NCBI GenBank assembly: GCA_034211175.1
Contig: JAXHUH010000146.1
Location: 35,665-99,664, forward strand
Source of the DNA: JAXHUH01 sp034211175
Lineage (GTDB): Bacteria > Actinomycetota > Acidimicrobiia > Acidimicrobiales > CAIXPF01
DNA length: 64,000 nt
Direction of reading: 5' to 3'
Numbering within the stretch: the first letter of the stretch is position 1; each line of letters begins with the position of its first letter. Shown here in pieces: positions 34,733 through 43,203 of the stretch. Below the pieces are notes generated by a model that ran no database searches, was not told the origin of the DNA, and was given only the letters and a program-made list of their open reading frames with translations. The position numbers were made by a program, and so were the translations under genes.

Positions 34733-35492
34733 CGGTGATCCCGGCGCGGGTCATCGTCTCCTTGGCCTCGGCGACCGTGTGCTCGCGGAAGTGGAAGATC
34801 GAGGCGGCGAGCACCGCGTCGGCGCCGCCGCGCAGCACGCCCTCGGCGAGGTGGTCGAGGTTGCCGACGCCACCGGACGCGATGACCGGCACCGAGGTGG
34901 CGTCGACCACGGCCCGGGTCAGCTCCAGGTCGAACCCGTCGCGGGTGCCGTCGCGGTCCATCGACGTGAGCAGGATCTCCCCGGCGCCGAGATCGGCGAC
35001 CTTCGCCGCCCACTCGACGGCGTCGATGCCGGTGGGCCGGCGCCCGCCGTGGGTGTACACCTCGAACGGCGGGCCGTCGTGGTCGTCCCGCCGGCGACGG
35101 GCGTCGATGGCGACGACCACGCACTGGTTGCCGAACTCCTCGGCCAGCTCGGCGACGAGCTCGGGGCGGGCGACGGCGGCGGAGTTCACCGCCGTCTTGT
35201 CGGCCCCGGCCCGCAGCAGGGCGCGCGCGTCGTCGACCGAGCGGATCCCGCCGCCGATCGTGAACGGGATGAAGACGGTCTCCGCCGTGTGGCGGGCGAC
35301 CTCGATGATCGTCTCGCGGTCGTCGGACGAGGCCGTGATGTCGAGGAAGACGATCTCGTCGGCCCCCTCGGCGTCGTAGCGCGACGCCAGCTCGACCGGA
35401 TCCCCCGCATCGACGAGGTCGACGAAGTTCACGCCCTTCACGACGCGACCGCGGTCGACGTCCAGGCACGGGATGACTCTGGCGTTGCGCAC
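34716..35492 (-). CDS. hisF: Imidazole glycerol phosphate synthase cyclase subunit
   Basis: 258 residues; HisF TIM barrel with RVIPCLDVDRGRVVKG (catalytic Asp), FLDITAS, PFTIGGGIRS, DKTAVNSAA, and VIASGGVGN. With HisH it forms IGP and AICAR. Start GTG 35492 has TACCTT 6 bases upstream (leaderless type). It lies about 12 kb from the hisDCBH cluster, so the histidine genes are split. Confidence 0.95.
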   Translation of the reverse strand: MRNARVIPCLDVDRGRVVKGVNFVDLVDAGDPVELASRYDAEGADEIVFLDITASSDDRETIIEVARHTAETVFIPFTIGGGIRSVDDARALLRAGADKTAVNSAAVARPELVAELAEEFGNQCVVVAIDARRRRDDHDGPPFEVYTHGGRRPTGIDAVEWAAKVADLGAGEILLTSMDRDGTRDGFDLELTRAVVDATSVPVIASGGVGNLDHLAEGVLRGGADAVLAASIFHFREHTVAEAKETMTRAGITVRPPG

Positions 35493-35522
35493 CGTGCAAA
35501 GGTAGCGCCGGGTCCGCCCTGC

Positions 35523-36410
35523 TCAGGACCAGAACACGCCGGACAGCGCGACTCCCGCGGTGAGCAGCGCGCCTCCCACCAGCAGTGTTCGAGCGGTGCC
35601 GCCGAGCGCCTCGATGAGCGCACCCCCGACCGCGCCGGAGCGCACGATCTCGATCGGGCGGCGGGCGACCGCCGCCGCCCCGAGGGCGAGAAGGGCAAGC
35701 GGGCGGCTGAACGCCACCACGACGACCGGTACCGCGGCCCCGACCACGAGCCCCACGTAGAAGCGACGGGTCCGGAGGTCGCCCAGGCGCACGGCGAGGG
35801 TGCGCTTGCCCGAGTGCTCGTCGCCGACGCGGTCGCGGAGGTTGTTGACCACGAGCAACGCCACCGACAGCGCCCCCACCGAACACGCCAGGAGCACCGA
35901 CGTGAGCGTGATGCGGGCCAGGTGCACGTAGGTCGAGCCGACGGTGGCGACCAAGCCGAAGAAGACGAACACGAAGATCTCGCCGAGGCCGAGGTACCCG
36001 TACGGCCGCCGCCCGCCGGTGTAGAACCACGCCGCGGCGATGGCGGCCGCCCCGACGAGGAACAGCTCCCACCCGACGGCGAGGGCGAGCGCTCCTCCGG
36101 AGACGGCCGCGACGCCGAACGCGGTCAGCGCCGCCCACTTCACCGCCGAGGGCTCGGCGATGCCGGAGCCGACGAGGCGCAACGGCCCGACCCGGGCGGC
36201 CGAGTCGGTGCCGCGGACGCCGTCGCTGTAGTCGTTGGCGTAGTTGACGCCGACCTGCAGGGCGAGCGCCACGACGAGCGCGGCGCCGGCGCGCCACCAG
36301 ATGACGTCGCCCTCGCCGACGACGGCCGACGTGCCCACCGCGACGGGGACGACGGCGGCCGGCAGCGTGCGCGGGCGCGCGCCGGCGATCCACTGCCGTG
36401 CCGTCACCAT
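35523..36410 (-). CDS. menA: 1,4-dihydroxy-2-naphthoate polyprenyltransferase
   Basis: 295-residue UbiA-superfamily membrane protein with about eight hydrophobic segments. Prenyl-diphosphate motifs NYANDYSDGVRGTD and NNLRDRVGDEHSGKRTLAVRLG are those of MenA, which joins the isoprenoid tail to DHNA for menaquinone. ATG 36410 precedes ARPRTLPAAVVPV, the normal MenA N-terminus; longer reading upstream is not supported. A menaquinone-based respiratory chain is implied. Confidence 0.93.
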   Translation of the reverse strand: MVTARQWIAGARPRTLPAAVVPVAVGTSAVVGEGDVIWWRAGAALVVALALQVGVNYANDYSDGVRGTDSAARVGPLRLVGSGIAEPSAVKWAALTAFGVAAVSGGALALAVGWELFLVGAAAIAAAWFYTGGRRPYGYLGLGEIFVFVFFGLVATVGSTYVHLARITLTSVLLACSVGALSVALLVVNNLRDRVGDEHSGKRTLAVRLGDLRTRRFYVGLVVGAAVPVVVVAFSRPLALLALGAAAVARRPIEIVRSGAVGGALIEALGGTARTLLVGGALLTAGVALSGVFWS

Positions 36411-36535
36411 GTGCGGTCCGTGACCATCAGCCGAGCACCACCCGTCAAAGCGTTGTCGAGGTCGGGCGCCCACCGTCGCCGAGGCTCCAGCGTCGCGCGG
36501 CGGTACAGTCAGTCGGCGGACCAACCGATCGGGAC

Positions 36536-37831
36536 ATGGTGGAGCTCTCGCGACTCGTCGTCGAGGACGGCCGAAACGCACTGACGATCGACCTTCACCC
36601 GGGTTTGAGCATCGTGGTCGAGCCCAACCCCGGCCTCAGGTCGCGCGTCCTCGCCCAGTTCGTCGACGGGCTCGGCCCCGCCCGTTCGGGCGTCCACCTC
36701 GAGATCATCGACTTCGAGGGCCGCCGGCTCGCCGTGTTCCGGCCCTTCGGGGGCAAGCACCGCGTCGTCGACATCGAGCGGGCGGCCGATCTCACCGAGC
36801 AGTACGCCGCCCCCAACGACCACGTCGACCTCCTCGGCCGTGCCGGCCTCGACCCGCGCCACGCCATCGAGCGGATGCGGGTCACGGCCGACATGCTCGA
36901 CGCCTCCTCGGCCTCCGGCAGCAGCGACCCCGAGGCCATCCGCCAGCTCGCCGCCGTCGACCAGGACCGGCTGTGGGCCGCCGCCGAGCACGCCGCCGAC
37001 GCCAAGCGGCGACTCGACGAGGCGACGCGGCGCACCAGCTCGACGCCGGCGGCCGCCGCGGCGTTCGAGTCGGTCAGCTCGACGCAACGCCAGCTCCGCC
37101 GGGCGCGGGAGAACAACCGCTCGACGCTGAAGCTCGGGTTCGGGGTCGGCGGCGCCTGCATCGCCGCGGCCCTCGTCATCTTCTTCCAGGACGAGTGGAC
37201 GGCCCGGTGGCTCGTCATCCTCGGCCTCGCGGCGATCACGCTCGCCGTCGTGCACAGCCGCCACCAGTTCGCGGCGAGCAGGACCGCGGCCTCCGCGCTG
37301 CGTAACGTCGGCGCCGAGGACTGGGACACCTACCGGCGCACCAACGGCCGCCTGGCGGACGACGACGACCGGGCCGAGCTGATGGCCGCGGCCGGGAACT
37401 TCCACGAGGCGAACGAGGCGTGGCGGGCCGTGGCCGGCTCCGTGCCCGCCGAGTGGGCGCTGGAGCATCGCCGCGCCATCGAGGCGCTGGCCACCGAGCG
37501 CCGGCGGGCGGCCGAGAGCGGCGGTGACCCCGAGCGGGTCGACGGGACGCTGTGGGGAGCCGGCCGCCTCCTCACCGACCGGGTCGTCGAGCTGCGCTCC
37601 CTCGGGTACGCACGGGAGCCGTTCCCGCTGCTGCTCGACGAACCGTTCGCCGGTCGCACCGGCGACGAGCTCCGCCACCTCCTCGACGTGACCCTGCGCC
37701 TGGCCGACCACCACCAGGTCGTGCTGGCGACGGGTGACGCGGCGATCGAGGCGTGGGCCGCGCCGCTGGCCGCGAACGGGCGCGTCGGCCTCGCCCGCCT
37801 GACGAGCCAACCGCTCGGCCAACCCGCGTAG
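36536..37831 (+). CDS. Membrane-embedded SMC/Rad50-like ATPase with degenerate P-loop
   Basis: 431 residues. The N-terminal strand LSIVVEPNPGLRSRVLAQFV sits where SMC/AAA_23 proteins have Walker A, but the GKS/T is absent. Helical and coiled-coil-like regions (about 120-200) flank two adjacent transmembrane helices (about 203-245). The C-terminal part has a Walker B-like LLLDEPFAGRTGDELRHLL and HHQVVLATGD. It looks like an ABC-type ATPase half rebuilt as a membrane protein. Starts with ATG 36536 after MenA in divergent orientation; function unknown. Confidence 0.7.
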   Translation: MVELSRLVVEDGRNALTIDLHPGLSIVVEPNPGLRSRVLAQFVDGLGPARSGVHLEIIDFEGRRLAVFRPFGGKHRVVDIERAADLTEQYAAPNDHVDLLGRAGLDPRHAIERMRVTADMLDASSASGSSDPEAIRQLAAVDQDRLWAAAEHAADAKRRLDEATRRTSSTPAAAAAFESVSSTQRQLRRARENNRSTLKLGFGVGGACIAAALVIFFQDEWTARWLVILGLAAITLAVVHSRHQFAASRTAASALRNVGAEDWDTYRRTNGRLADDDDRAELMAAAGNFHEANEAWRAVAGSVPAEWALEHRRAIEALATERRRAAESGGDPERVDGTLWGAGRLLTDRVVELRSLGYAREPFPLLLDEPFAGRTGDELRHLLDVTLRLADHHQVVLATGDAAIEAWAAPLAANGRVGLARLTSQPLGQPA

Positions 37832-37835
37832 CGCA

Positions 37836-37853
37836 CGAGCTCCGGCGAGCTCG
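37836..37853. terminator. Hairpin pair after the ATPase-like gene
   Basis: CGAGCTC-CGGC-GAGCTCG at 37836-37853, just after the stop at 37831, is followed by GTCGCC-TTC-GGCGAC at 37867-37881. Two adjacent small stems without a U-tract are a plausible actinobacterial terminator. Confidence 0.5.
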
Positions 37854-37957
37854 CGCGGACCGCGCCGTCGCCTTCGGCGACCGGACGCCGCTGCCCCACC
37901 GACGCCACCGACACCGCCGGCTCCAGCCGGGGTGCGGGGAGCTGGGAGGCTGGTGGG

Positions 37958-38455
37958 GTGCGCTACTCCCCCGTGTTGACCACGCTCGGGTTCGTCCTGT
38001 CCGAGGACGCGACGGCCGTGCTGATGATCGAGGACACCCGGCCGGGCTCCTACGGCTTCGGCAAGTGGAACGGGCTCGGCGGCAAGGTCGCTCCCGACGA
38101 GGACGTGGTGACCGGCATGCGGCGGGAGATCCACGAGGAGTCCGGGCTCACCGCGCTCGAGCTGCGGCTGCGGGGAACGGTCAGCTGGCCCGGTTTCGGG
38201 CCCGACGGGGAGGACTCGTTCGGCTTCTGCTTCGTGGTCGACCGGTGGGAGGGCACACCGCTCACCGAGAGCGCCGAGGGCCGACTCGACTGGGTGCCAG
38301 TGGCCGATCTGCTCGCCGACCCGCCGCGGCTCGACCTGTGGCCCGGCGACCGGTACTTCCTGCCGCTCGTGTTCGGCGCCGACGAGCGCCAGTTCCACGG
38401 TGTGCTCCCGTACCACGACGGCCGACCGACGGGCTGGTCCCACACCTGGGTGTGA
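37958..38455 (+). CDS. NUDIX hydrolase (MTH1/oxidised-purine type)
   Basis: 165 residues with a complete NUDIX box from GGKVAPDEDV to REIHEESGL and the MTH1-like NGLGGKV and the C-terminal WPGDRYFLPLVF region. MTH1-like enzymes cleanse 8-oxo-dGTP or 2-OH-dATP from the nucleotide pool. GTG start at 37958 has GGGAGG about 8 bases upstream. Monocistronic by spacing. Confidence 0.88.
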   Translation: MRYSPVLTTLGFVLSEDATAVLMIEDTRPGSYGFGKWNGLGGKVAPDEDVVTGMRREIHEESGLTALELRLRGTVSWPGFGPDGEDSFGFCFVVDRWEGTPLTESAEGRLDWVPVADLLADPPRLDLWPGDRYFLPLVFGADERQFHGVLPYHDGRPTGWSHTWV

Positions 38456-38549
38456 CCGCCCGGCGGTACGATCCACCGGCGTCGGCGATCACGGGCCGGT
38501 GCAGGAGGGGCGATGGCGATGGCGGTGACGCCGTGACCGGTGGGGGCGG

Positions 38550-39863
38550 GTGAACGATCTCTCGCGCCGGCTACTCGACGCCGCCGGCGACCTGGAGCGC
38601 GACCGCAACCGGCGGGCCCGGCGGCGCACGATCGCCGCGGCCTCGCTGTCGACCGCGGTGACGCTCGTGTGGTTGGTGTCGGTCACCGCCGCCGGGCTGT
38701 GGCCCCGGGTCGTCGACAACTGGGCGGCGTCGATCACGATGGTGGCCGGCAGCGTCGTGGCCGGGGCGACCCCCCAGGGCGGCGGCGCGGTGGCCTTCCC
38801 GGTGTTCACCAAGGCCATCGAGGTGCCGGCCGACGTGGCCCGCACCTTCTCGTTGTGCATCCAGGCCGTCGGCATGGGCACCGCCTCGGCGTGGATCGTC
38901 ATCCGCCGCCGAGCGGTCCACTGGCGCGCGGTCGCCATCGCCGCGCCGACGGCCGCGATCGGCATGGTCGCCGGCCTGGTCCTGCTCGGTCGGCCCGACG
39001 AGCCGTACTGGCCGTCGGTGCTGCCGGGGCCGTACGTGAAGGTCACGTTCACCGCGGTCGTGGTGACGATGGCCGCCGTGTCCTGGCTCGCCTACCGGCG
39101 GCCGCTCGTCGAGCGCGAGGTCCGCCTCCCGCTGCGCTCTGCCAGCTCGATCGGACTCGTCGTCGGCGCCGCGCTCGTCGGCGGCCTGGCGTCGAGCCTG
39201 GTCGGTTCCGGTTCGGACGTGCTGCTCTACCTCGGGATCGTCGTCGTGCTCGGGCTCGCTCCCGAGGTCGGCGTCCCGACGAGCGTGGTCGTGATGGCCA
39301 CGGTCTCGGTCGTCGGGCTCGCGGTGCTCGGCATCGGCGACGGCCAGCTCGACGTCGTCGTCACCGACGGCGAGGTCCTGTCGGTCGGCGGACAGGAGGT
39401 GACGCTCATGGACGGCGCACCGGTCGCGATCGACGGGTCGGTCGGTCTCGTCGGCGAACCCGGCATCCCGGCCCGCCGCTTCGACGTCTTCGGGCTGTGG
39501 ATCGCCGCGGTGCCGATCGTTGCGTGGGGCGCCCCGATCGGCGCGGTCATCGCCGGCCGCCTGACCGATCGGATGGTCGTCCGGGTCGTCGTGACGCTGG
39601 CGGTGGCGGAGCTGGTCACCACGATCGTGTTCCTCGATGACGTGCGCACCGACCCGGTGCTCGCCGCGTTCGGGGTGGCGCTCGCCGCAGTGCTGACCGG
39701 TACGTGCTGGGCGGCCCGCCGACATCGACGGCGGCTGTTCGGCGTCGGGGGCTTCACCGCGGACCGCCCGATGCGGGGCGACTCGATCGACCCGTCACCC
39801 GCCTGGGGCGCCGGCAGCGAGCCGGGCGAGCCCGACCGTCGGATCGGGGAGGGACCACGGTGA
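38550..39863 (+). CDS. TSUP (TauE/SafE) family membrane transporter
   Basis: 437 residues, roughly 9 hydrophobic segments, with the TSUP entry motif AGATPQGGGAVAFPVFTK and the internal repeat GGLASSLVGSGSDVLLY. Family members export sulfite, sulfoacetate or organosulfonates. An insertion of about 55 residues (LDVVVTDGEVLSVGG...) interrupts the second half and looks like a soluble beta-rich domain. GTG start 38550. It overlaps the kinase gene by 4 bases (GTGA), suggesting the transporter and kinase act together. Confidence 0.85.
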   Translation: MNDLSRRLLDAAGDLERDRNRRARRRTIAAASLSTAVTLVWLVSVTAAGLWPRVVDNWAASITMVAGSVVAGATPQGGGAVAFPVFTKAIEVPADVARTFSLCIQAVGMGTASAWIVIRRRAVHWRAVAIAAPTAAIGMVAGLVLLGRPDEPYWPSVLPGPYVKVTFTAVVVTMAAVSWLAYRRPLVEREVRLPLRSASSIGLVVGAALVGGLASSLVGSGSDVLLYLGIVVVLGLAPEVGVPTSVVVMATVSVVGLAVLGIGDGQLDVVVTDGEVLSVGGQEVTLMDGAPVAIDGSVGLVGEPGIPARRFDVFGLWIAAVPIVAWGAPIGAVIAGRLTDRMVVRVVVTLAVAELVTTIVFLDDVRTDPVLAAFGVALAAVLTGTCWAARRHRRRLFGVGGFTADRPMRGDSIDPSPAWGAGSEPGEPDRRIGEGPR

Positions 39864-40660
39864 GGCGCGTCGGCGACTACGAGCTGGTCGAGATCCTCGG
39901 CGAGGCCAACCACGGCACCTTCTACCGCGCCCGGCCACCGGCCGGCGGTGGTGCGTCGACGGTCGTGCTCAAGGTGCTCCACGGGCACGCGTCCGCCTAC
40001 GACGTGCGGCGCGTCACCAACGAGCTGAAGCTGCTGTCGTCGCTCGACAGCCCCCACATCGCCGAGGTCCTCGACGCCGGCTACGCCGACGGCAGCGTCT
40101 ACTACGCCATGGTCGACTACCCCGACGGCACCCTCGCCGCGCCGAACCGGCCGCTGTCGGCCACGGATCGGGCCCACCTCGTCGCCGACGCCGCCCTCGG
40201 CGCCCACCAGCTCCACGAGCTCGGGGTCGCCCACCGCGACATCCGCCCGGCGAACATCGCCATCGACGGGCGGCGTGGCCGGCTCGTCGATCTCGGCCTC
40301 GCCCAGGTCACCGCGGACACCCAGCCGTCGATGCACGGCATCGTCGGGGTCCCCGTCTACATGGCGCCGGAGCTGATCACGCGGGGCGACGCCGGTCGGG
40401 CGTCGGACGTGTGGGCCCTCGGGGTCACGTTGCACGAGGCCCTCACCGGCCGGCTCCCCGTCGTCGACCGCCCCGTGTCGAGCGCCGAGAGCACGCTGCG
40501 CCACCTCCACGAGTCCCCGCCGCAGCTCGACCCAGCCGTCGACCCCGGCTTCGCCGCGATCATCGCCACCTGCCTCGCCCGGACCCCGAAGGACCGCTAC
40601 CTCACCGCCGAGTCCCTCGCCGTCGCCCTCCACGCCGCCGCCGACCGCGCCGAGCCCTAG
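39860..40660 (+). CDS. Soluble Ser/Thr protein kinase (Hanks type)
   Basis: 266 residues, essentially a bare kinase domain with no membrane segment or PASTA/sensor domain. Gly-rich loop LGEANHGTFYRA, ATP-binding Lys38 in VVLKVLHG, catalytic HRDIRPANI, DLGLA in place of DFG, MAPELI, and DVWALGVTLHEALTGRLP are present, so it is probably active although the DFG-Phe is Leu. The GTG start lies in the stop of the TSUP transporter gene. Likely role: phosphorylating that transporter or a sulfur-metabolism target. Confidence 0.86.
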   Translation: MRRVGDYELVEILGEANHGTFYRARPPAGGGASTVVLKVLHGHASAYDVRRVTNELKLLSSLDSPHIAEVLDAGYADGSVYYAMVDYPDGTLAAPNRPLSATDRAHLVADAALGAHQLHELGVAHRDIRPANIAIDGRRGRLVDLGLAQVTADTQPSMHGIVGVPVYMAPELITRGDAGRASDVWALGVTLHEALTGRLPVVDRPVSSAESTLRHLHESPPQLDPAVDPGFAAIIATCLARTPKDRYLTAESLAVALHAAADRAEP

Positions 40661-40692
40661 CCGACGGCCCCGTCCGGGCCATACTCGCCAGG

Positions 40693-40929
40693 GTGGACGT
40701 CACCGTCTCGATCCCCGGCCCGCTCGTCGACGCCGCAGACCGCCTGGCCCGAAGCCGGGGCTGGTCACGCTCCGAGCTCTTCATCCGTGCGCTCGAGCTG
40801 GTCTTGGCCGGCGACGCCGTCGACGAGGAGGTCACGGCCCAGCTCGACGACGTCTACACCGTCGAGTCCTCGGCGCTCGACCCGTCGCTGGCCGCAGCCC
40901 AGCGCGCCGCCATCGAGGACCGCTGGTGA
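40693..40929 (+). CDS. Ribbon-helix-helix antitoxin-like protein
   Basis: 78 residues: DVTVSIPGPLVDAADRLARSRGWSRSELFIRALE is a MetJ/Arc/CopG RHH DNA-binding unit like MazE-type antitoxins, followed by an acidic C-terminal tail (LDDVYTVES...) that would wrap a toxin. GTG 40693. The reading frame expected for the toxin begins in the GTGA overlap at 40926 but ends after 17 codons, so the antitoxin looks orphaned. Confidence 0.8.
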   Translation: MDVTVSIPGPLVDAADRLARSRGWSRSELFIRALELVLAGDAVDEEVTAQLDDVYTVESSALDPSLAAAQRAAIEDRW

Positions 40930-40979
40930 TCCGACGGTCGCCCCGGGGCGCGGCGCGCCACGAGCTCGACACCGCCTGA
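40926..40979 (+). pseudogene. Possible remnant of a MazF-type toxin start
   Basis: GTG ATC CGA CGG at 40926 overlaps the antitoxin stop exactly as mazF overlaps mazE and reads VIRR, the usual first residues of MazF (VIRRGEVWW...), but the frame stops after 17 codons. Evidence is position and four residues only. Confidence 0.22.
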
Positions 40980-40985
40980 ACGGAC

Positions 40986-41855
40986 TCAGTCCTCGCCGAC
41001 GACGCGGAGGCGGGGCGGGCTCTCGGCGCGGCCGGCGCCGGCCGCCGCGGCGAGCGCACGCTCGGCCTGCTCGTCGGCGGCGAGCCAGGTCACGAGCCGC
41101 TGGTGCTCCTCGGACAGCTCGAGCACCTCGTAGGCCAGGCGGAGGTCCCCGACGGCCGGGTGGCGCAGCGTCTTGTGGCCGCGGCGCTTCGTGGCGACGT
41201 CGTGGGACGTCCACCGCTCGCTGAACTCGGGCACCGCGGCGAGCTCGTCGAGCAGCGCCGCGAGCTGCGGGTCCTCGTGCCACCGGACCGAGGCGGTGCG
41301 CAGGTGGCTCACCTGCTCGTCGGCCGCGGCGCCCCAGTCGGCGTAGGCGGCGCGGGATGCCTCGTTGCGGAACACGTAGCGGGCCAGGTTCGGCTCGTCG
41401 CCGTCGAGCATCCCGAGCGGCGAAACCACCCGCTCCCACGGGCCGTTGTGGGCCAGGACGGTGCCGTAGGGGCCGACGACGAAGGCCGGGGTCGGCTCGA
41501 GTCGGGCCAGCAGGGTCCGAACGGTCGGCGCCACCGCACGATCCGGTTCCTGCCCGCCGGGGCACATCGCCGTGTTCTCCTTGAGGTGCTGCATCTTGAC
41601 GAGGTCGCGCAGGTAGCGCTTGTCGTCCTCCTCGAGGCGCAGCGCGTCCGCCAGCGCGCCGAGCACGGCGGCGGACGGGTTCGTGTCCCGGCCCTGCTCG
41701 AGCCGCGTGAGGTAGTCGATGCTCACGCCGGCGAGGGCGGCGACTTCCTCGCGGCGCAGTCCGGGGGTCCGGCGGCGCCCGGAGTCGGGCAGGCCGACGT
41801 CCGCGGGCGTGAGCCGCTCGCGGCGCGTGCGCAGGAACCCTCGTAGGTCGGACAT
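40986..41855 (-). CDS. XRE-family regulator with MmyB-like ligand-binding domain
   Basis: 289 residues. N-terminal HTH (RREEVAALAGVSIDYLTRLEQGRDTNPS) followed by a PAS-like MmyB-type effector domain (PAFVVGPYGTVLAHN, NLARYVFRNEASRAAYADW, SERWTSHDV, HPAVGDLRLAYEVLELSEE). Family members bind fatty acids or oxidised lipids and regulate adjacent genes. It is divergent from the YceI gene (102-base gap), the likely target. Confidence 0.9.
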   Translation of the reverse strand: MSDLRGFLRTRRERLTPADVGLPDSGRRRTPGLRREEVAALAGVSIDYLTRLEQGRDTNPSAAVLGALADALRLEEDDKRYLRDLVKMQHLKENTAMCPGGQEPDRAVAPTVRTLLARLEPTPAFVVGPYGTVLAHNGPWERVVSPLGMLDGDEPNLARYVFRNEASRAAYADWGAAADEQVSHLRTASVRWHEDPQLAALLDELAAVPEFSERWTSHDVATKRRGHKTLRHPAVGDLRLAYEVLELSEEHQRLVTWLAADEQAERALAAAAGAGRAESPPRLRVVGED

Positions 41856-41957
41856 GGCTCCAGCATGCCGCGAACGGGCACCCGACAGCCTGGCCCTGGC
41901 GAGGCCCCCATCGCGGCGGCCTACCTACGACGGCGCCGGAGCCGCAACATCGCCGCC

Positions 41958-42551
41958 ATGCACAACACGACGACCAACACCACGACCGACACGACGACCA
42001 CCGCCGCGCTCCCCCTCGCTCCCGGCCGCTGGGCGCTCGACCCGATGCACTCGGAGGTCGGCTTCTCGATCCGCCACCTCGGCGTGTCGAAGGTGCGGGG
42101 CCGGTTCCGCACGTTCGAGGTCGACGTCGTCGTCGGCGAGACGCTGGAGACGACGAGCCTCACCGCCACCATCGACATGAGCTCGGTCGACACCGGCAAC
42201 CCCGACCGTGACGCCCACGTCCTCGCTCCCGACATCGTCGACGTGTCGAAGCGACCGACGATGACGTTCCGCTCGACGTCGATCACCGGCGCCGGCGACG
42301 ACTACACGGTGGCCGGCGACCTGACCATCGGCGAGGTCACCCGACCCGTCACCCTCGACGTCGAGCTCGGCGGGATCGAGGAGTTCCCCGGCGGCGGCCC
42401 GCGCCACGCCGGCTTCGAGGCCCGGACCGAGGTCCGCCGCAAGGACTTCGGCATCGACATCCAGATGCCCCCGGGCGTCAGCGGCGCGATGCTGGGCGAC
42501 GTCGTCAAGGTCGAGCTCGACATCCAGCTCCTCGAGCCCGAGCTCGCCTGA
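41958..42551 (+). CDS. YceI-family lipocalin-fold protein
   Basis: 197 residues; YceI beta-barrel with WALDPMHSEVGFSIRHLGVSKVRGRF, SVDTGNPDRDAHVLAPDIVDV and GEVTRPVTLDVEL. YceI proteins bind polyisoprenoids or amphiphilic molecules. No signal peptide is visible; the Thr/Asn-rich first 20 residues appear disordered, so it is cytoplasmic. The adjacent MmyB-type regulator probably controls it. Confidence 0.9.
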   Translation: MHNTTTNTTTDTTTTAALPLAPGRWALDPMHSEVGFSIRHLGVSKVRGRFRTFEVDVVVGETLETTSLTATIDMSSVDTGNPDRDAHVLAPDIVDVSKRPTMTFRSTSITGAGDDYTVAGDLTIGEVTRPVTLDVELGGIEEFPGGGPRHAGFEARTEVRRKDFGIDIQMPPGVSGAMLGDVVKVELDIQLLEPELA

Positions 42552-42594
42552 CAACGGTTCGATCCCGGCCCCGGACAACGGGGCGACACGGCGA

Positions 42595-43192
42595 TCAGCC
42601 CTCGACGGCGCCGAGAACGGCCCGCGCCGCGGCGTCCACGTCTCCGGTCGTGAGGTCGACGGTCAGGTCGTAGCGGAACCCCGTGTGGACCCGGTGTTGC
42701 TGGCCCCGGGCGAGGCCCACCAGCAGCGCCCGGTCCGGACGGAGCCGCTCGCGCCGCTCACACTCGGCCAGCTCGCAGGCGACCTGCACCCAGGTGGCCC
42801 GGAGGCCCGACGTCGCCTCTTGCCACCGGGCCCAGGCGCCGTCGTCGAACGCGCACTCGTCGACGAGCACGTCCGAGCCGGCCCACGCCGCCGCGGCGGC
42901 CGCGTGCCGGAAGCTGCGGAGCAAGCGCCGGCCGACCTCGCCGGGCTCGATGGCGAGGCCACCGGCTCCGTCGCGCACGACGTGGAACCCTTCCGATCCG
43001 CGCTCGCCACGGATCGATCCATCGACGGACACCCAGCGCGGGAGCAGGCTCTGCGCGAGGTCGTCCTGAGCGAGCACGAGCCAGAAGCCGGATGCCGCGA
43101 GGCGTACCGCTCGAGCCAGCGTCGCCGGCGCTCGCCGTCCCGTTCAGCACGACGATGCGGCCCGGTTCGGGTCGTTCGTCCGGGGCGGGCAC
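42595..43192 (-). pseudogene. CPT-like (chloramphenicol phosphotransferase family) kinase broken at the P-loop
   Basis: The minus strand from GTG 43192 reads RIVVLNGTASAG, the beginning of a Walker A, then the frame is lost. The sequence resumes in a second frame as TLARAVRLAASGFWLVLAQDD and continues to the end with LVDE and the CPT-family signature HTGFRYDLTVD. At 43123-43124 only a single G separates GGC from ACG, where AAG-TCG (Lys-Ser) is expected, so five bases are missing and the P-loop lysine is gone. Downstream of the junction an intact frame exists to 42595. Either a genuine inactivating deletion or an assembly error. Confidence 0.75.
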
Positions 43193-43203
43193 CGGACGCG
43201 AAC

